A stretch of DNA of 64,000 nucleotides, taken from contig NZ_AP014809.1 in assembly GCF_002355515.1 (NCBI RefSeq), forward strand, positions 3,000,501-3,064,500. The letters run 5' to 3'. This stretch comes from Methylorubrum populi (GTDB taxonomy: Bacteria > Pseudomonadota > Alphaproteobacteria > Rhizobiales > Beijerinckiaceae). Under the pieces are notes generated by a model. The model did not search any database. It worked only from the letters and a program-made list of their open reading frames with translations, and was not told the DNA's origin. Shown here one piece after another: positions 10,136 to 18,866 of this stretch. Made by a program: the position numbers and the translations under genes. The first letter of the stretch is position 1. Every line of letters starts with the position of its first letter.

Positions 10136-11428
10136 ATGACGAACGTGGACGACGCCTGGGTCGGCAAGCTCATCCGGCACTGGCGCGAGGATGCCGGTGC
10201 TTCCTACCGCACTTGGTTCCTCTGGGACGAGCGCATCAAGAACTTCCGGTCGATCCGACGCGGCATCCAGGCGGTCGTCGACGAGGTCAAGGCCGACACC
10301 TTCGGCAACGCCTACCGGGGCTCCTCGCTGGAGACGGTGGTCCATTCCATCGCCGAGCAGCGCCAGGTCTTCAAAGGTGCCGACCACGCCTTCCTCTGGA
10401 AGCCGAAGCTGCGCATCCCTGACATCTACGAGGATCGCGCCAACCAGGTCGCGTTCGGGCGCTTCCTCGAAACCTGCCTCTGCTGCAACGCCGAGGCGCA
10501 CGTGGTGTCCGCGATACAGGCGCTTGACCAGGCCCGCATCAAGGGCTTGGGGCCGGCCGCGGCCAACCTGCTCTATTTCCTGCACCCAACCTGGGTTCCG
10601 CCGTTCAACACGGCCATCGTGAAGGGCTACAACGCCCTGACGGGCGCCCACGTGAAGCTCGGCAAGTGGGACGAGTATCTCGCCATGCGGCGCGGCATCC
10701 TCGACCTCAACAAGACCCATCGCTCGCTGCTGTCGAACGACTTCGGCGCCGTCGCCGGCTTTCTCTTCGACGTGGGATCGGGTCGGTATCCGCTGCCGGA
10801 GCGCGACACCTCCGCCGCGCTGGAGCGCTGGCGCGAGAACCTCGAACGCGTGCGGGTGGAGGCGACCGGCGCCGCGTCGAAGGCGGAGCAGGCCGCCCGC
10901 GAAGCCGACCACACCCACACCGAGGTTCAGGGTTGGCTGCGCGACCTCGGCCTCGCGCTCGGCTTCGACGTCTGGATCGCCTCGAACGACGTCAACCGGC
11001 CCTACGGTGCGGGCCGGCTCTCCGACGGATGCCTGCAACGCCTGCCCGGGCGGCTGGCCGCGACCGCCTCGGCCGAGACCGTCCGCCTCATCGACGTGAT
11101 CTGGATCGACAAGGCCAGCCAGGACCTGGCCGCAGCCTTCGAGGTCGAGCATACGACGAGCATCTACTCCGGCATCGTCCGCATGCTGGATCTGGCCCTC
11201 GGGGCCGAGGGCGGGACTGCCCGGAACTTCTTCCTCGTCGCTCCCGACAATCGGGAGGACGACGTCCGGGCACAGTTCGCCCGGCCAGCCTTCTCGCGGG
11301 TGGCCGAGCTGGATCTCCGCTACCTGCCCTACAGCGAGCTGCGCGGTCACCGCGAGAGCATCGCCCGTTTCGGGAGCGGCCTGAAAGGCGTGCTCGCCAT
11401 CGCGCGTCCCGTCGGCCAGATCCGTTAG
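10136..11428 (+). CDS. Probable PD-(D/E)XK nuclease with helix-hairpin-helix-like region (restriction-type)
   Basis: 430 aa from the ATG at 10136. The middle region has a helix-hairpin-helix-like segment (RIKGLGPAAANLLYFLHP) as in DNA-binding glycosylases. A coiled, Ala/Glu-rich linker at about 235-260 leads to a C-terminal domain with HTEVQGWLRDLGLALGFDVW, then IDVIWID (about residue 319) and AAFEVEHTTSIYSG (about 333-346). The order D...ExE with a preceding conserved E and following helix fits a PD-(D/E)XK nuclease core, seen in stand-alone restriction-type proteins of defence islands. No methyltransferase is beside it. DNA cleavage is inferred; the exact family is not named. Confidence 0.6.
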   Translation: MTNVDDAWVGKLIRHWREDAGASYRTWFLWDERIKNFRSIRRGIQAVVDEVKADTFGNAYRGSSLETVVHSIAEQRQVFKGADHAFLWKPKLRIPDIYEDRANQVAFGRFLETCLCCNAEAHVVSAIQALDQARIKGLGPAAANLLYFLHPTWVPPFNTAIVKGYNALTGAHVKLGKWDEYLAMRRGILDLNKTHRSLLSNDFGAVAGFLFDVGSGRYPLPERDTSAALERWRENLERVRVEATGAASKAEQAAREADHTHTEVQGWLRDLGLALGFDVWIASNDVNRPYGAGRLSDGCLQRLPGRLAATASAETVRLIDVIWIDKASQDLAAAFEVEHTTSIYSGIVRMLDLALGAEGGTARNFFLVAPDNREDDVRAQFARPAFSRVAELDLRYLPYSELRGHRESIARFGSGLKGVLAIARPVGQIR

Positions 11429-11776
11429 CGAGGCCGGCCCTGCCGACGGGCGACGGCCGGCTTCGCGGCAACCGGCGCGGCCGGACGGCGGTCGGGCCCT
11501 GCCCTGGTGCCGGACTGCCGACCGGCCCCTACCCGGGCAGGGTACGACCCCCCCGGAGCGCGCAGGCACGACCGGGCGCCGCCGCTACCGGTAACGACAC
11601 TTACCCCGGCCGACGGCGCGGACACTGCGGCAATGCGTCCCGAATTGCTTGCAGACCGGAAACCACGAGCCCGCAAGCGCGGTTTGGGTGATGTGTACCC
11701 CATGGGGGTACAGACCGAGGTGCCCGCCTCCGGCCCGGCACGTCGGCTTCCCTCCATCGGCACAAGGACCCGCCAG
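11429..11776. other. Promoter region of the RTX gene
   Basis: 348 bases with no gene. The only clear structure is the CsoR-type palindrome at 11695-11711. Confidence 0.5.
11695..11711. promoter_or_regulatory. CsoR-type operator upstream of the RTX gene
   Basis: GTACCC-catgg-GGGTAC: perfect 6-bp arms with a 5-base spacer, 65 bases above the RTX start. Same architecture as the site at csoR. Confidence 0.75.
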
Positions 11777-13234
11777 ATGACGCACAAACCGCAGCATCGG
11801 AGCTCCCTCGACGGTGCGCCGGACACCCAACTGAGCTTCGGCGAGCACCGCTTGTTCATCGGTGGATCGGGCTCGGACATCCAGCCGGGGACGGAACGGC
11901 TGGACACCGCCTTCGGGCGCGGCGGCGCCGACTACCTGGCGGGCCGCGGCGAGAACGACGACCTGCTCGGGGGCAACGGTCGCGACGTCCTGGTCGGCAA
12001 CGGCGGCATGGACCACCTCGACGGCGGCAGGGGGGCCGACGTGCTCGTCGGCGGCGACGCGGCCGACGGCCTTCGGGGAGAGGACGGGCGCGACTACCTC
12101 GACGAAGGGGTCGGCCACGGCGACCTTGAGGGCGGGGCCGGCGACGACATCCTGGTGGGCGGGCCCGGCGGCGACGCCTTCGTCATCAGCCCCGACAGCG
12201 GCGACGACGTGATCCGGGACTTCCAGGGCGGCCCGGGCATCCTCGACCACTTGGCGGTGCGCGGCCTTAACGCCGAGGACCTGCGTTTCGAGGACACCGA
12301 CGCGGGCGTGCGGATCAGCTGGGACGTCGCCGAAGGCCGGGGCTCGGTCCTGCTGGAAGGCTTCGACAAGTCGCGACTCGCCCAGGACGACTTCATGTTC
12401 ACGGACGACCGCCAGGTCATCCGCCCGACCGGCGCCGACGCGGAGACCGTCACCGCCGACAAGTTCATCAAGGACGAGGGCGGCAACCTGTCCGCCCCCG
12501 GCATGGGCAGCGAGACGACCGCCGAGGACGCATTCCGCTTCGACGAGTTCAACGTGAAGGTCGGCACGGCGGGCCGAGATGCCTTCGCGGGTACGGGCGA
12601 CCGCGACTTCTACTATGGCCAGGATGGCGCCGACCGTCTTTCCGGCGCGGCGGGGGACGATGACCTATCCGGGGATGCCGGGCGCGACGTCCTCGACGGC
12701 GGCGCGGGGCAGGACCACCTCATGGGCGGCCGCGGCGCCGATCAGCTCTACGGCGGGGACCAGGCCGACAACCTGATGGGCGAGGATGGCAACGACGTGC
12801 TCTACGCCGGGGCCGGCCACGACATGCTGGACGGCGGCCGGGGCGACGACGTGCTGAACGGCGGCGACGGGGCGGACGCCTTCATCGTGGGGCCGGACAC
12901 CGGCAACGACATCGTTTCGGGCGGCTTCGATGCGGGCCCCGGCGCATTCGACCACATCGCCTTCCGCGACATCACGCCGGACGAGGTGACGGTCGCCGAC
13001 GTCTCGGGCGGCGTCCTGGTGAGCTGGCAGACGGATCAGGGAGACGGCTCGATCCTCCTCCAGGGCCTGACGAGGAGCCAGATGGCCCAGGACGACTTCA
13101 TGTGGAACGCCGACGACGCGACGCGGGGCGCCTTCATCAACGACCCGGCGATCACCGGCGACGGCTCCAGGCTGATCTTCCAGGAGACCGCGACGGCCTC
13201 CGCCAGCCCGGAGCACGACTACATGCTCGCCTGA
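11777..13234 (+). CDS. RTX (haemolysin-type Ca-binding) secreted protein
   Basis: 485 aa, acidic, without an N-terminal signal peptide. Two blocks of glycine/aspartate nonapeptides (GGxGxDxLx, for example GGRGADVLVGGD and GGRGDDVLNGGD) lie at about residues 38-130 and 265-365. Each is followed by the same kind of beta-rich module (GDDVIRDF / GNDIVSGGF ... DHLAVR / DHIAFR ... SxLAQDDFMF / SQMAQDDFMW), so the protein is an internal duplication. RTX proteins leave by type I secretion using a C-terminal signal and fold on binding calcium. The transporter and adaptor genes follow directly. The CsoR-type box in its promoter links it to copper; whether it binds metal, makes a surface layer or acts on other cells is unknown. 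Confidence 0.85.
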   Translation: MTHKPQHRSSLDGAPDTQLSFGEHRLFIGGSGSDIQPGTERLDTAFGRGGADYLAGRGENDDLLGGNGRDVLVGNGGMDHLDGGRGADVLVGGDAADGLRGEDGRDYLDEGVGHGDLEGGAGDDILVGGPGGDAFVISPDSGDDVIRDFQGGPGILDHLAVRGLNAEDLRFEDTDAGVRISWDVAEGRGSVLLEGFDKSRLAQDDFMFTDDRQVIRPTGADAETVTADKFIKDEGGNLSAPGMGSETTAEDAFRFDEFNVKVGTAGRDAFAGTGDRDFYYGQDGADRLSGAAGDDDLSGDAGRDVLDGGAGQDHLMGGRGADQLYGGDQADNLMGEDGNDVLYAGAGHDMLDGGRGDDVLNGGDGADAFIVGPDTGNDIVSGGFDAGPGAFDHIAFRDITPDEVTVADVSGGVLVSWQTDQGDGSILLQGLTRSQMAQDDFMWNADDATRGAFINDPAITGDGSRLIFQETATASASPEHDYMLA

Positions 13235-13242
13235 CCGGGTGC

Positions 13243-13266
13243 GGCCCCGCGCTCATGCGCGGGGCC
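13243..13266 (+). terminator. Hairpin between RTX gene and transporter gene
   Basis: Perfect 10-bp repeat GGCCCCGCGC / GCGCGGGGCC with a TCAT loop, nine bases after the RTX stop. It probably lowers read-through so that the secreted substrate is made in excess of its transporter. Confidence 0.6.
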
Positions 13267-13339
13267 GAGCGGCCGGGCGCCTCGTGCCGCCCGGCCGGCA
13301 CCTGAAGGCCGCCGCGCCCTCGCGCGCGAGCCCCGTCGC

Positions 13340-15199
13340 ATGAGGCAGAACGACATGCAGCCAACCGCGCTCGCGAACAACGCCGCGGCGGCCAAGGATG
13401 ACGAACCGTCTTCCACGACGGCCGAGGTGCGTCCCGGCATCGGGGGCGCGCTCCTCGGCGTCGGTTTGCTGAGCGCCCTGGTGAATCTCCTCTATCTCAC
13501 CGGCTCCCTGTTCATGCTGGAGGTGTACGACCGGGTGCTGCCGAGCCGCAGCGTGCCCACGCTGCTCGGGCTCGCCGCCATCGTTCTCGTCCTCTACGGC
13601 TTCCAGGGCCTGTTCGACGTGCTGCGCAACCGCCTCCTCGTCCGGATCGGCGCGTCCGTGGACCGGGCGTTCGGGCGCCGGACCTACGACGCCGTGGTGC
13701 AGGCCCCGCTCGTCGCCGCGCGTCACGGCGACGGACTGCAGCCGCTGCGCGATCTCGACCAGGTCCGCACCTTCCTGTCGAGCCCGGGGCCGGCCGCCCT
13801 GTTCGACCTGCCCTGGATCCCGCTCTACCTGCTGCTCTGCTTCGCCTTCCACCCCTGGATCGGCGCGGCGGTGCTGGGGGGCGCGCTGCTTCTCGTCTCC
13901 ATCACGCTCGTCACGGATCTCCTGACCCGCCGCCCGTCGCGGGCGGCGGCCGCAGCGGCCGGCCAGCGCTACGCCCTGGCGGAGGCCGGCCGGCGCAACG
14001 CCGAGGTGCTGCGCGCCATGGGCATGACCCCGCGCACGGGCGACCTCTGGGCCGAGGCGAGCGAGCGCCACCTCGTGGCCCAGCGGCGCGTGTCGGACGT
14101 CGCCGGCGGGTTCGGCGCCATGGCCAAGGTGCTGCGGCTCACCCTGCAATCCCTGGTGCTCGGCGTCGGCGCCTACCTCGTGATCGAGGGCGAGGCGACG
14201 GGCGGCATCATGATCGCGAGCTCGATCCTGGTCGCCCGGGCCCTGGCGCCGGTCGAGCTGGCGGTGGCACACTGGAAGTCGCTCGTGGCGGCCCGGCAGG
14301 GCTGGGGACGCCTCAAGACCTTCCTCGCCGCGTTCCCGAACGAGCGGTTGAGCGTCGCCCTGCCGGCCCCCTGCGAGAGCGTCCGGGTCGAGGCCCTGAC
14401 GGTCACCGCCCCCGGGCTCGAACATGCCCTCGTCGACGACGCCACCTTCGCGCTGCGGGCCGGCGAGGGGCTCGGCGTCATCGGTGCCAGCGGCTCCGGC
14501 AAGTCCTCGCTCATCCGTGCCCTGGTCGGGATCTGGGGGCCGGTCCGCGGCTGCGTCCGGCTCGACGGCGCCACCCTCGACCGGTGGCCGCCGGATGTGC
14601 TCGGCCGGCACATCGGCTACCTGCCGCAGGACGTCGAGCTCTTCGCCGGCACGGTGGCGCAGAACATCGCGCGCTTCGACCCGGACGCGGCCTCCGCGGC
14701 CATCGTCGCCGCCGCACGCGCCGCCGGCGTCCACGACCTCGTGTGCGCCTTGCCGAAGGGCTACGATACGCCCATCGGCGAAGGTGGGGCCGCCCTGTCG
14801 GGAGGCCAGCGCCAGCGCATCGCGCTGGCGCGCGCCCTCTACGGCGAGCCGTTCCTCGTCGTCCTCGACGAGCCGAACTCCAACCTCGACGCGGAGGGTG
14901 AGGACGCCCTGAACCGCGCGATCCGGGACGTGCGTGCCCGCGGCGGGACCGTGGTCATCGTCGCCCACCGTCCGAGCGCCCTCGCGGCGGTCAACCGGGT
15001 GCTGTTCATGGCGGAGGGCCGGGTCCGCGCCTTCGGGCCCAAGGATGAGGTCCTGTCCGCCCTGAAGCGCCCGACCGCGGCCGCGAGCGCCCGGCTGCCG
15101 AGGGGCGACGGCAAGGAGCGCCCGCCACCCGAGAGAGCGGTGCCGCTGCGCGTGGTCGCCGCCACGGCAGGGACCCTATCGGAAGGAGCGCGGGCGTGA
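13340..15199 (+). CDS. Type I secretion ABC transporter (PrtD-type permease/ATPase)
   Basis: 619 aa. The N-terminal half has membrane helices in the ABC exporter layout, with the family signature LFMLEVYDRVLPSRS. The ATPase half has Walker A GASGSGKSSL, signature LSGGQRQRIALARAL, Walker B FLVVLDEPNSNLD and the H-loop VAHR. It energises export of the adjacent RTX protein across the inner membrane with the HlyD-type adaptor, whose GTG start overlaps this stop (GTGA). A TolC-type outer-membrane factor is not adjacent; one is encoded at 49893 but belongs to the copper operon. Confidence 0.93.
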   Translation: MRQNDMQPTALANNAAAAKDDEPSSTTAEVRPGIGGALLGVGLLSALVNLLYLTGSLFMLEVYDRVLPSRSVPTLLGLAAIVLVLYGFQGLFDVLRNRLLVRIGASVDRAFGRRTYDAVVQAPLVAARHGDGLQPLRDLDQVRTFLSSPGPAALFDLPWIPLYLLLCFAFHPWIGAAVLGGALLLVSITLVTDLLTRRPSRAAAAAAGQRYALAEAGRRNAEVLRAMGMTPRTGDLWAEASERHLVAQRRVSDVAGGFGAMAKVLRLTLQSLVLGVGAYLVIEGEATGGIMIASSILVARALAPVELAVAHWKSLVAARQGWGRLKTFLAAFPNERLSVALPAPCESVRVEALTVTAPGLEHALVDDATFALRAGEGLGVIGASGSGKSSLIRALVGIWGPVRGCVRLDGATLDRWPPDVLGRHIGYLPQDVELFAGTVAQNIARFDPDAASAAIVAAARAAGVHDLVCALPKGYDTPIGEGGAALSGGQRQRIALARALYGEPFLVVLDEPNSNLDAEGEDALNRAIRDVRARGGTVVIVAHRPSALAAVNRVLFMAEGRVRAFGPKDEVLSALKRPTAAASARLPRGDGKERPPPERAVPLRVVAATAGTLSEGARA

Positions 15200-16509
15200 G
15201 CGCGCAGCTCCCCTGGGACATCCGCCGCTCCGTTCGGCGCCACCTCGTCCTGAGCCTGGCGGCCGCGGCCCTGCTCACCGTCGGCCTCGGGGGGTGGGCG
15301 GCCACCACCGAGCTCGCCGGCGCCGTCGTGGCACCGGGGACGCTCGTCGTCGATTCCTTCGTCAAGAAGGTGCAGCACCCCACCGGGGGCGTGGTGGGCG
15401 AGGTGCGGGTCCGGGACGGCGACCTCGTGCGCGCCGGCCAGGTCGTCATGCGGCTGGACGAGACCGTGACCCGCGCCAACCTCGCCGTCGTCGACAAGAG
15501 CCTGGCCGAGCTGACCGCGCGCCAGGGCCGCCTGGAGGCGGAACGCGACGGCGCCCCCCGGATCTCGTTCGCGGCCGTCCTCAGGGGCCGCGCCCAGAGC
15601 GACCCGGAAGCGGGGAAGGTCATCGCAGGCGAGACCCGGCTGTTCGAGCTGCGCCGGGACGCCCGCGCGGGCCAGAAGGCGCAGCTGAAGGAGAGGACCG
15701 GCCAGCTCCGGGAGGAGATCCAGGGCCTGACGGGCCAGATCGCCGGCAAGCGGCGCGAGACCGAGTTGATCAACCGCGAGCTCGAAGGCGTGCGCGACCT
15801 CTGGCGCAAGAACCTGGTCCCCATCCAGCGCGTGACCGCCCTGGAGCGCGACGCCGCCCGCCTGGAGGGCGAGCACGGGCAGCTCGTCGCCTCCGTCGCG
15901 CAGGCGAAGGGCAAGATCTCCGAGACCGAGCTCCAGGTGATCCAGGTCGACCAGGACCTGCGCAGCGAGGTGGCAAAGGAGTTGAGCGAGGTTCAGGCCA
16001 AGATCGCCGAGCTCGTCGAGAAGCGGGTCGCGGCCGAGGACCAGCTCAAGCGCATCGACATCCGGGCCCCGCAGGACGGCATGGTCCACCAACTGGCCGT
16101 CCACACCATCGGCGGGGTCGTCAGCCCGGGCGAGTCCATCATGCTGATCGTCCCGAGGGCGGACACGCTCGTGATCGAGGCGAAGGTCGCCCCGAAGGAC
16201 ATCGACCAGGTCCGGCTCGGACAACACGCCGTGCTGCGCCTGACCGCGTTCAACCAGCGGACCACCCCGGAGATCGAGGGCACGGTCAGCCTCGTCGCCG
16301 CCGACCAGATCACGGACGAGAAGACGGGCACGAGCTTCTTCAAGGTCCATGTCAGGCCGGACGCGGACCAGGTCGCGCGGCTCAAGGGGATCAAGCTCGT
16401 GCCGGGCATGCCGGCCGAGGTCTTCATCCGGACAGGCGAGCGGACGGTGCTCTCCTACCTGACGAAGCCCCTCAACGACCAGGTTCGGCGGGCGTTCAGG
16501 GAAGATTGA
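15196..16509 (+). CDS. HlyD-family type I secretion adaptor
   Basis: 437 aa. One N-terminal membrane helix (HLVLSLAAAALLTVGLGG) is followed by a lipoyl-like half-motif, long coiled-coil hairpin (about residues 100-280, Glu/Lys/Arg/Ala-rich) and beta-barrel domain ending with AEVFIRTGERTVLSYL, the normal PrtE/HlyD order. It bridges the ABC transporter and an outer-membrane channel in the periplasm. The GTG start overlaps the transporter stop by four bases, showing translational coupling. Confidence 0.93.
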   Translation: MSAQLPWDIRRSVRRHLVLSLAAAALLTVGLGGWAATTELAGAVVAPGTLVVDSFVKKVQHPTGGVVGEVRVRDGDLVRAGQVVMRLDETVTRANLAVVDKSLAELTARQGRLEAERDGAPRISFAAVLRGRAQSDPEAGKVIAGETRLFELRRDARAGQKAQLKERTGQLREEIQGLTGQIAGKRRETELINRELEGVRDLWRKNLVPIQRVTALERDAARLEGEHGQLVASVAQAKGKISETELQVIQVDQDLRSEVAKELSEVQAKIAELVEKRVAAEDQLKRIDIRAPQDGMVHQLAVHTIGGVVSPGESIMLIVPRADTLVIEAKVAPKDIDQVRLGQHAVLRLTAFNQRTTPEIEGTVSLVAADQITDEKTGTSFFKVHVRPDADQVARLKGIKLVPGMPAEVFIRTGERTVLSYLTKPLNDQVRRAFRED

Positions 16510-16627
16510 GGCAGGCCGGCCGGGGCGCGCCCCGTCGGTCGCGACAACGGTTCCGGGCGGATGGGCGGTGCGGTCCTGCGGCCGGGGCCCGCCGAGCGAG
16601 GGCCGCCATGGGAGGGGAGGAGCGAGG

Positions 16628-16966
16628 ATGGCACCGCTGCCGGGGTCGACCGTGAGCGACTACGCGTTCGTGGCGCTGGTGCTGCTGATGGGCGCCGGCC
16701 TCGCGCTGCTGGCCGCGGCCGCATTCGTGCGGGTCCCGAGGCGGACGACCCGTGCCCCCCAGGCCTGGGCGCAGTTCCGCTTCGGCTACGCCGTCTACGC
16801 GCTGATCTTCCTCGCCTTCGATATGGAGATGATCTTCATGTATCCCTGGGCGGTCGTCTTCGCCGACGTCGGCGTGACCGCCTTCCTGGACATGCTGGTC
16901 TTCATCGCGCTCCTCTCGGCGGGCATCGCCTACGCCTGGGGCATGGGCGGGCTCCGATGGGAATGA
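16628..16966 (+). CDS. nuoA: NuoA-like complex I membrane subunit
   Basis: 112 aa; the ATG at 16628 follows a GGGAGGGGAGGAG ribosome site. Three hydrophobic helices and the conserved loop FDMEMIFMYPWAVVFAD are intact. In complex I NuoA joins the quinone site to the membrane arm together with NuoH and NuoJ. It is the first gene of an overlapping operon encoding A-H-J-K-L-M-N; the soluble-arm genes B, C, D, E, F, G and I that normally lie between A and J are absent. The distance from the secretion adaptor is 118 bases, enough for a promoter. Confidence 0.92.
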   Translation: MAPLPGSTVSDYAFVALVLLMGAGLALLAAAAFVRVPRRTTRAPQAWAQFRFGYAVYALIFLAFDMEMIFMYPWAVVFADVGVTAFLDMLVFIALLSAGIAYAWGMGGLRWE

Positions 16967-17862
16967 TCGCGAGCGCCGCGGCGGTGCTGGCCGCGCTCCT
17001 CGGAGGCGCCGCCCTGACCCTTGCGGTCGAGCGCCTCGTCGCGCGCCGGGGCCTGGAGGCCGGGCCGGCGCGCGCCGTCGGCCTCGGGCGCGGCCTGGAC
17101 CTGCCCAATGCCGACCGCTGGCTGCTGCCGGCCGGCCCGGCGGTGGCGCTCGGCGGGGTCGCGCTCGCCGTGGTGGTCATCCCGTTCGGGCCCGGGCTGA
17201 TCGGCCGGGATCTCGGCGTCGGCCTCTTCTACGTCATCGTCGTCGTCGACTTCGTCGTACTCGGCCTGGCGCTCGCCGGCTGGGGCGCGAACACGCCCGA
17301 GGCCGTGGAGGCCTGCTACCGCATCGTGGCCCAACTCGTCGCCTACGTCGTGCCGCTCGGCCTGGCCTATGTCGGCGTGGTCATGATGGCAGGCTCCCTG
17401 TCGACCGTCGCCGTCGTCGCGGCGCAGCGAGACCTGTGGTTCGTGGTCCTGCAACCCATGGGCTTCCTCCTCTACCTCGTCACCGGGCTGATGCAGTCCT
17501 ACCGCGCCCCGTTCCTGGAGCCGTTCGCGGATTCCATCGGCGGTGGCGTGCTCGGCGCGGCCGGGGGCTGGTCCGCCCTCCTGTGGCGGGTCGCGCTCGC
17601 CGGGGTGCTCTTCGTCGTCGCGGCGGTCGGAGCGGTGCTCTATCTCGGCGGCCCCTCGGGCCCCTGGCTGCCGGGCTGGGCCTGGATGCTGGCGAAGACC
17701 TACGCCCTGATGGCGCTGATGCTGGGGCTCGGGCGCTGCGTCCGGCCGTTCTCGACGGCCGGGATGCTGGCGCTGTCCTGGAAGGTCCTGATCCCGGCGG
17801 GTCTCGTCAACGTGCTCCTCGTCGGCGGCCTGATCCTTCTCGGCGTGGGACCGCGGGCATGA
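16963..17862 (+). CDS. nuoH: Degenerate NuoH-like membrane subunit
   Basis: 299 aa with about eight helices; start chosen at the ATG overlapping the nuoA stop (ATGA), with 16957 as alternative. Similarity to NuoH is clear around GWGANTPEAVEACYRIVAQL. The first cytoplasmic loop, normally containing RxGPNRVGPxGxLQ, has no such motif, and the acidic AExNRxPFDLxExExELVxG loop of the quinone channel is replaced by QSYRAPFLEPFADSIGG. In standard complex I these loops contact NuoB/NuoD and line the quinone chamber. Their loss fits a complex without the peripheral arm and argues against quinone reduction. The length is also below the usual 320-350 aa. Confidence 0.85.
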   Translation: MIASAAAVLAALLGGAALTLAVERLVARRGLEAGPARAVGLGRGLDLPNADRWLLPAGPAVALGGVALAVVVIPFGPGLIGRDLGVGLFYVIVVVDFVVLGLALAGWGANTPEAVEACYRIVAQLVAYVVPLGLAYVGVVMMAGSLSTVAVVAAQRDLWFVVLQPMGFLLYLVTGLMQSYRAPFLEPFADSIGGGVLGAAGGWSALLWRVALAGVLFVVAAVGAVLYLGGPSGPWLPGWAWMLAKTYALMALMLGLGRCVRPFSTAGMLALSWKVLIPAGLVNVLLVGGLILLGVGPRA

Positions 17863-18866
17863 CCGCCGCCTTCGAGCTCACCGCCTTCGCGACCTGCGCC
17901 TTCGTCGCGGTCGCGGGCGCGCTCGGCATGACCACGACCATGAGCATGTTCCGCTCGGGCATCTTCCTGATGGCCTCCTTCATCGGGGTCGCCGGCCTGT
18001 TCATCCTCCTGTCCGCCGACCTGATCGGGCTGCTCCAGGTCATGATGTATATCGGCGGCTTCCTCGTCATGATCCTGTTCATGGTCCTGGTCATGCACGA
18101 CCCGGGCGGGGCGATGATGGCCGGCATGGACCTGGCCCCGCTGGAGCGCTGGTCCAGCTTGGGGCTCGTCCCGCGCCGGCCCCCGGAGGCCGGGCCGGAC
18201 GGCCACCGGCATGGCGAGGCCGGCGACCGAACCGCGGCCACGGGACACGGCAAGGGCCACTCCGGCACCCACCCGCCCCGGCCCGGCGGCGAGGCGCGCG
18301 GCGACCATGCCGAGGCGCACGACGGGGCGGCGAAAGCCATGCCGCACGAGGCCCAGGGCGGGCACGGCGAGCGCGCGGCCCACCCACACGGGCAGGCTGC
18401 CCATGGGCACGACCACGCGCCTGGGGGCGGCCACGGCGGCATGGACATGGGTGGCATGGACATGTCGATGGTGACGCCCGTGCGCCCCGTCGCGGCCTGG
18501 CTCGCCCTCGGCGTCGGGGCCGTGCTCGTCGGGATGCTGGTCCTGCGGCCGGCCTGGCCGGTGATGCCCGACGCGGTGCCGGACGCGGATTCGGCACGCC
18601 GGGTCGGACATCTCCTCATGGAGAAGTACATGGTCGCCTTCGAGGGCGCCGGCTTCCTGATCCTGATCGGCATCTTCGGCGCCGTGCTGCTCGCCCGGCC
18701 CTCCACCTACCCGGACGACGCCTCGCGCGCCGCCAAGGTCGCGGTCGACGCCGAGCCCGAGCCGATCCGGAACGACCGCCTCGCGCCACGCGCGACCCTG
18801 AACGGGGTGGCGGAGCCCGCGCCCGACCACGGCGCCCACCGCCGGCATGGGGGACATATCGGATGA
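17859..18866 (+). CDS. nuoJ: NuoJ-like subunit with large His/Met-rich insertion
   Basis: 335 aa, against 165-205 for ordinary NuoJ. Helices 1-3 (residues 1-80) include the conserved LLQVMMYIGGFLVMILF segment with its glycine bulge, and helices 4-5 lie at about 210-230 and 258-280. Between helix 3 and 4 is an inserted loop of about 120 residues: 15 His between 116 and 192, then MDMGGMDMSM at 195-204. The C-terminal tail (DHGAHRRHGGH) adds four more His. Such His and Met clusters are typical of copper-binding proteins and are unknown to me in a complex I subunit. The side of the membrane is not proven from sequence. Start and stop overlap nuoH and nuoK by ATGA. Confidence 0.88.
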   Translation: MTAAFELTAFATCAFVAVAGALGMTTTMSMFRSGIFLMASFIGVAGLFILLSADLIGLLQVMMYIGGFLVMILFMVLVMHDPGGAMMAGMDLAPLERWSSLGLVPRRPPEAGPDGHRHGEAGDRTAATGHGKGHSGTHPPRPGGEARGDHAEAHDGAAKAMPHEAQGGHGERAAHPHGQAAHGHDHAPGGGHGGMDMGGMDMSMVTPVRPVAAWLALGVGAVLVGMLVLRPAWPVMPDAVPDADSARRVGHLLMEKYMVAFEGAGFLILIGIFGAVLLARPSTYPDDASRAAKVAVDAEPEPIRNDRLAPRATLNGVAEPAPDHGAHRRHGGHIG

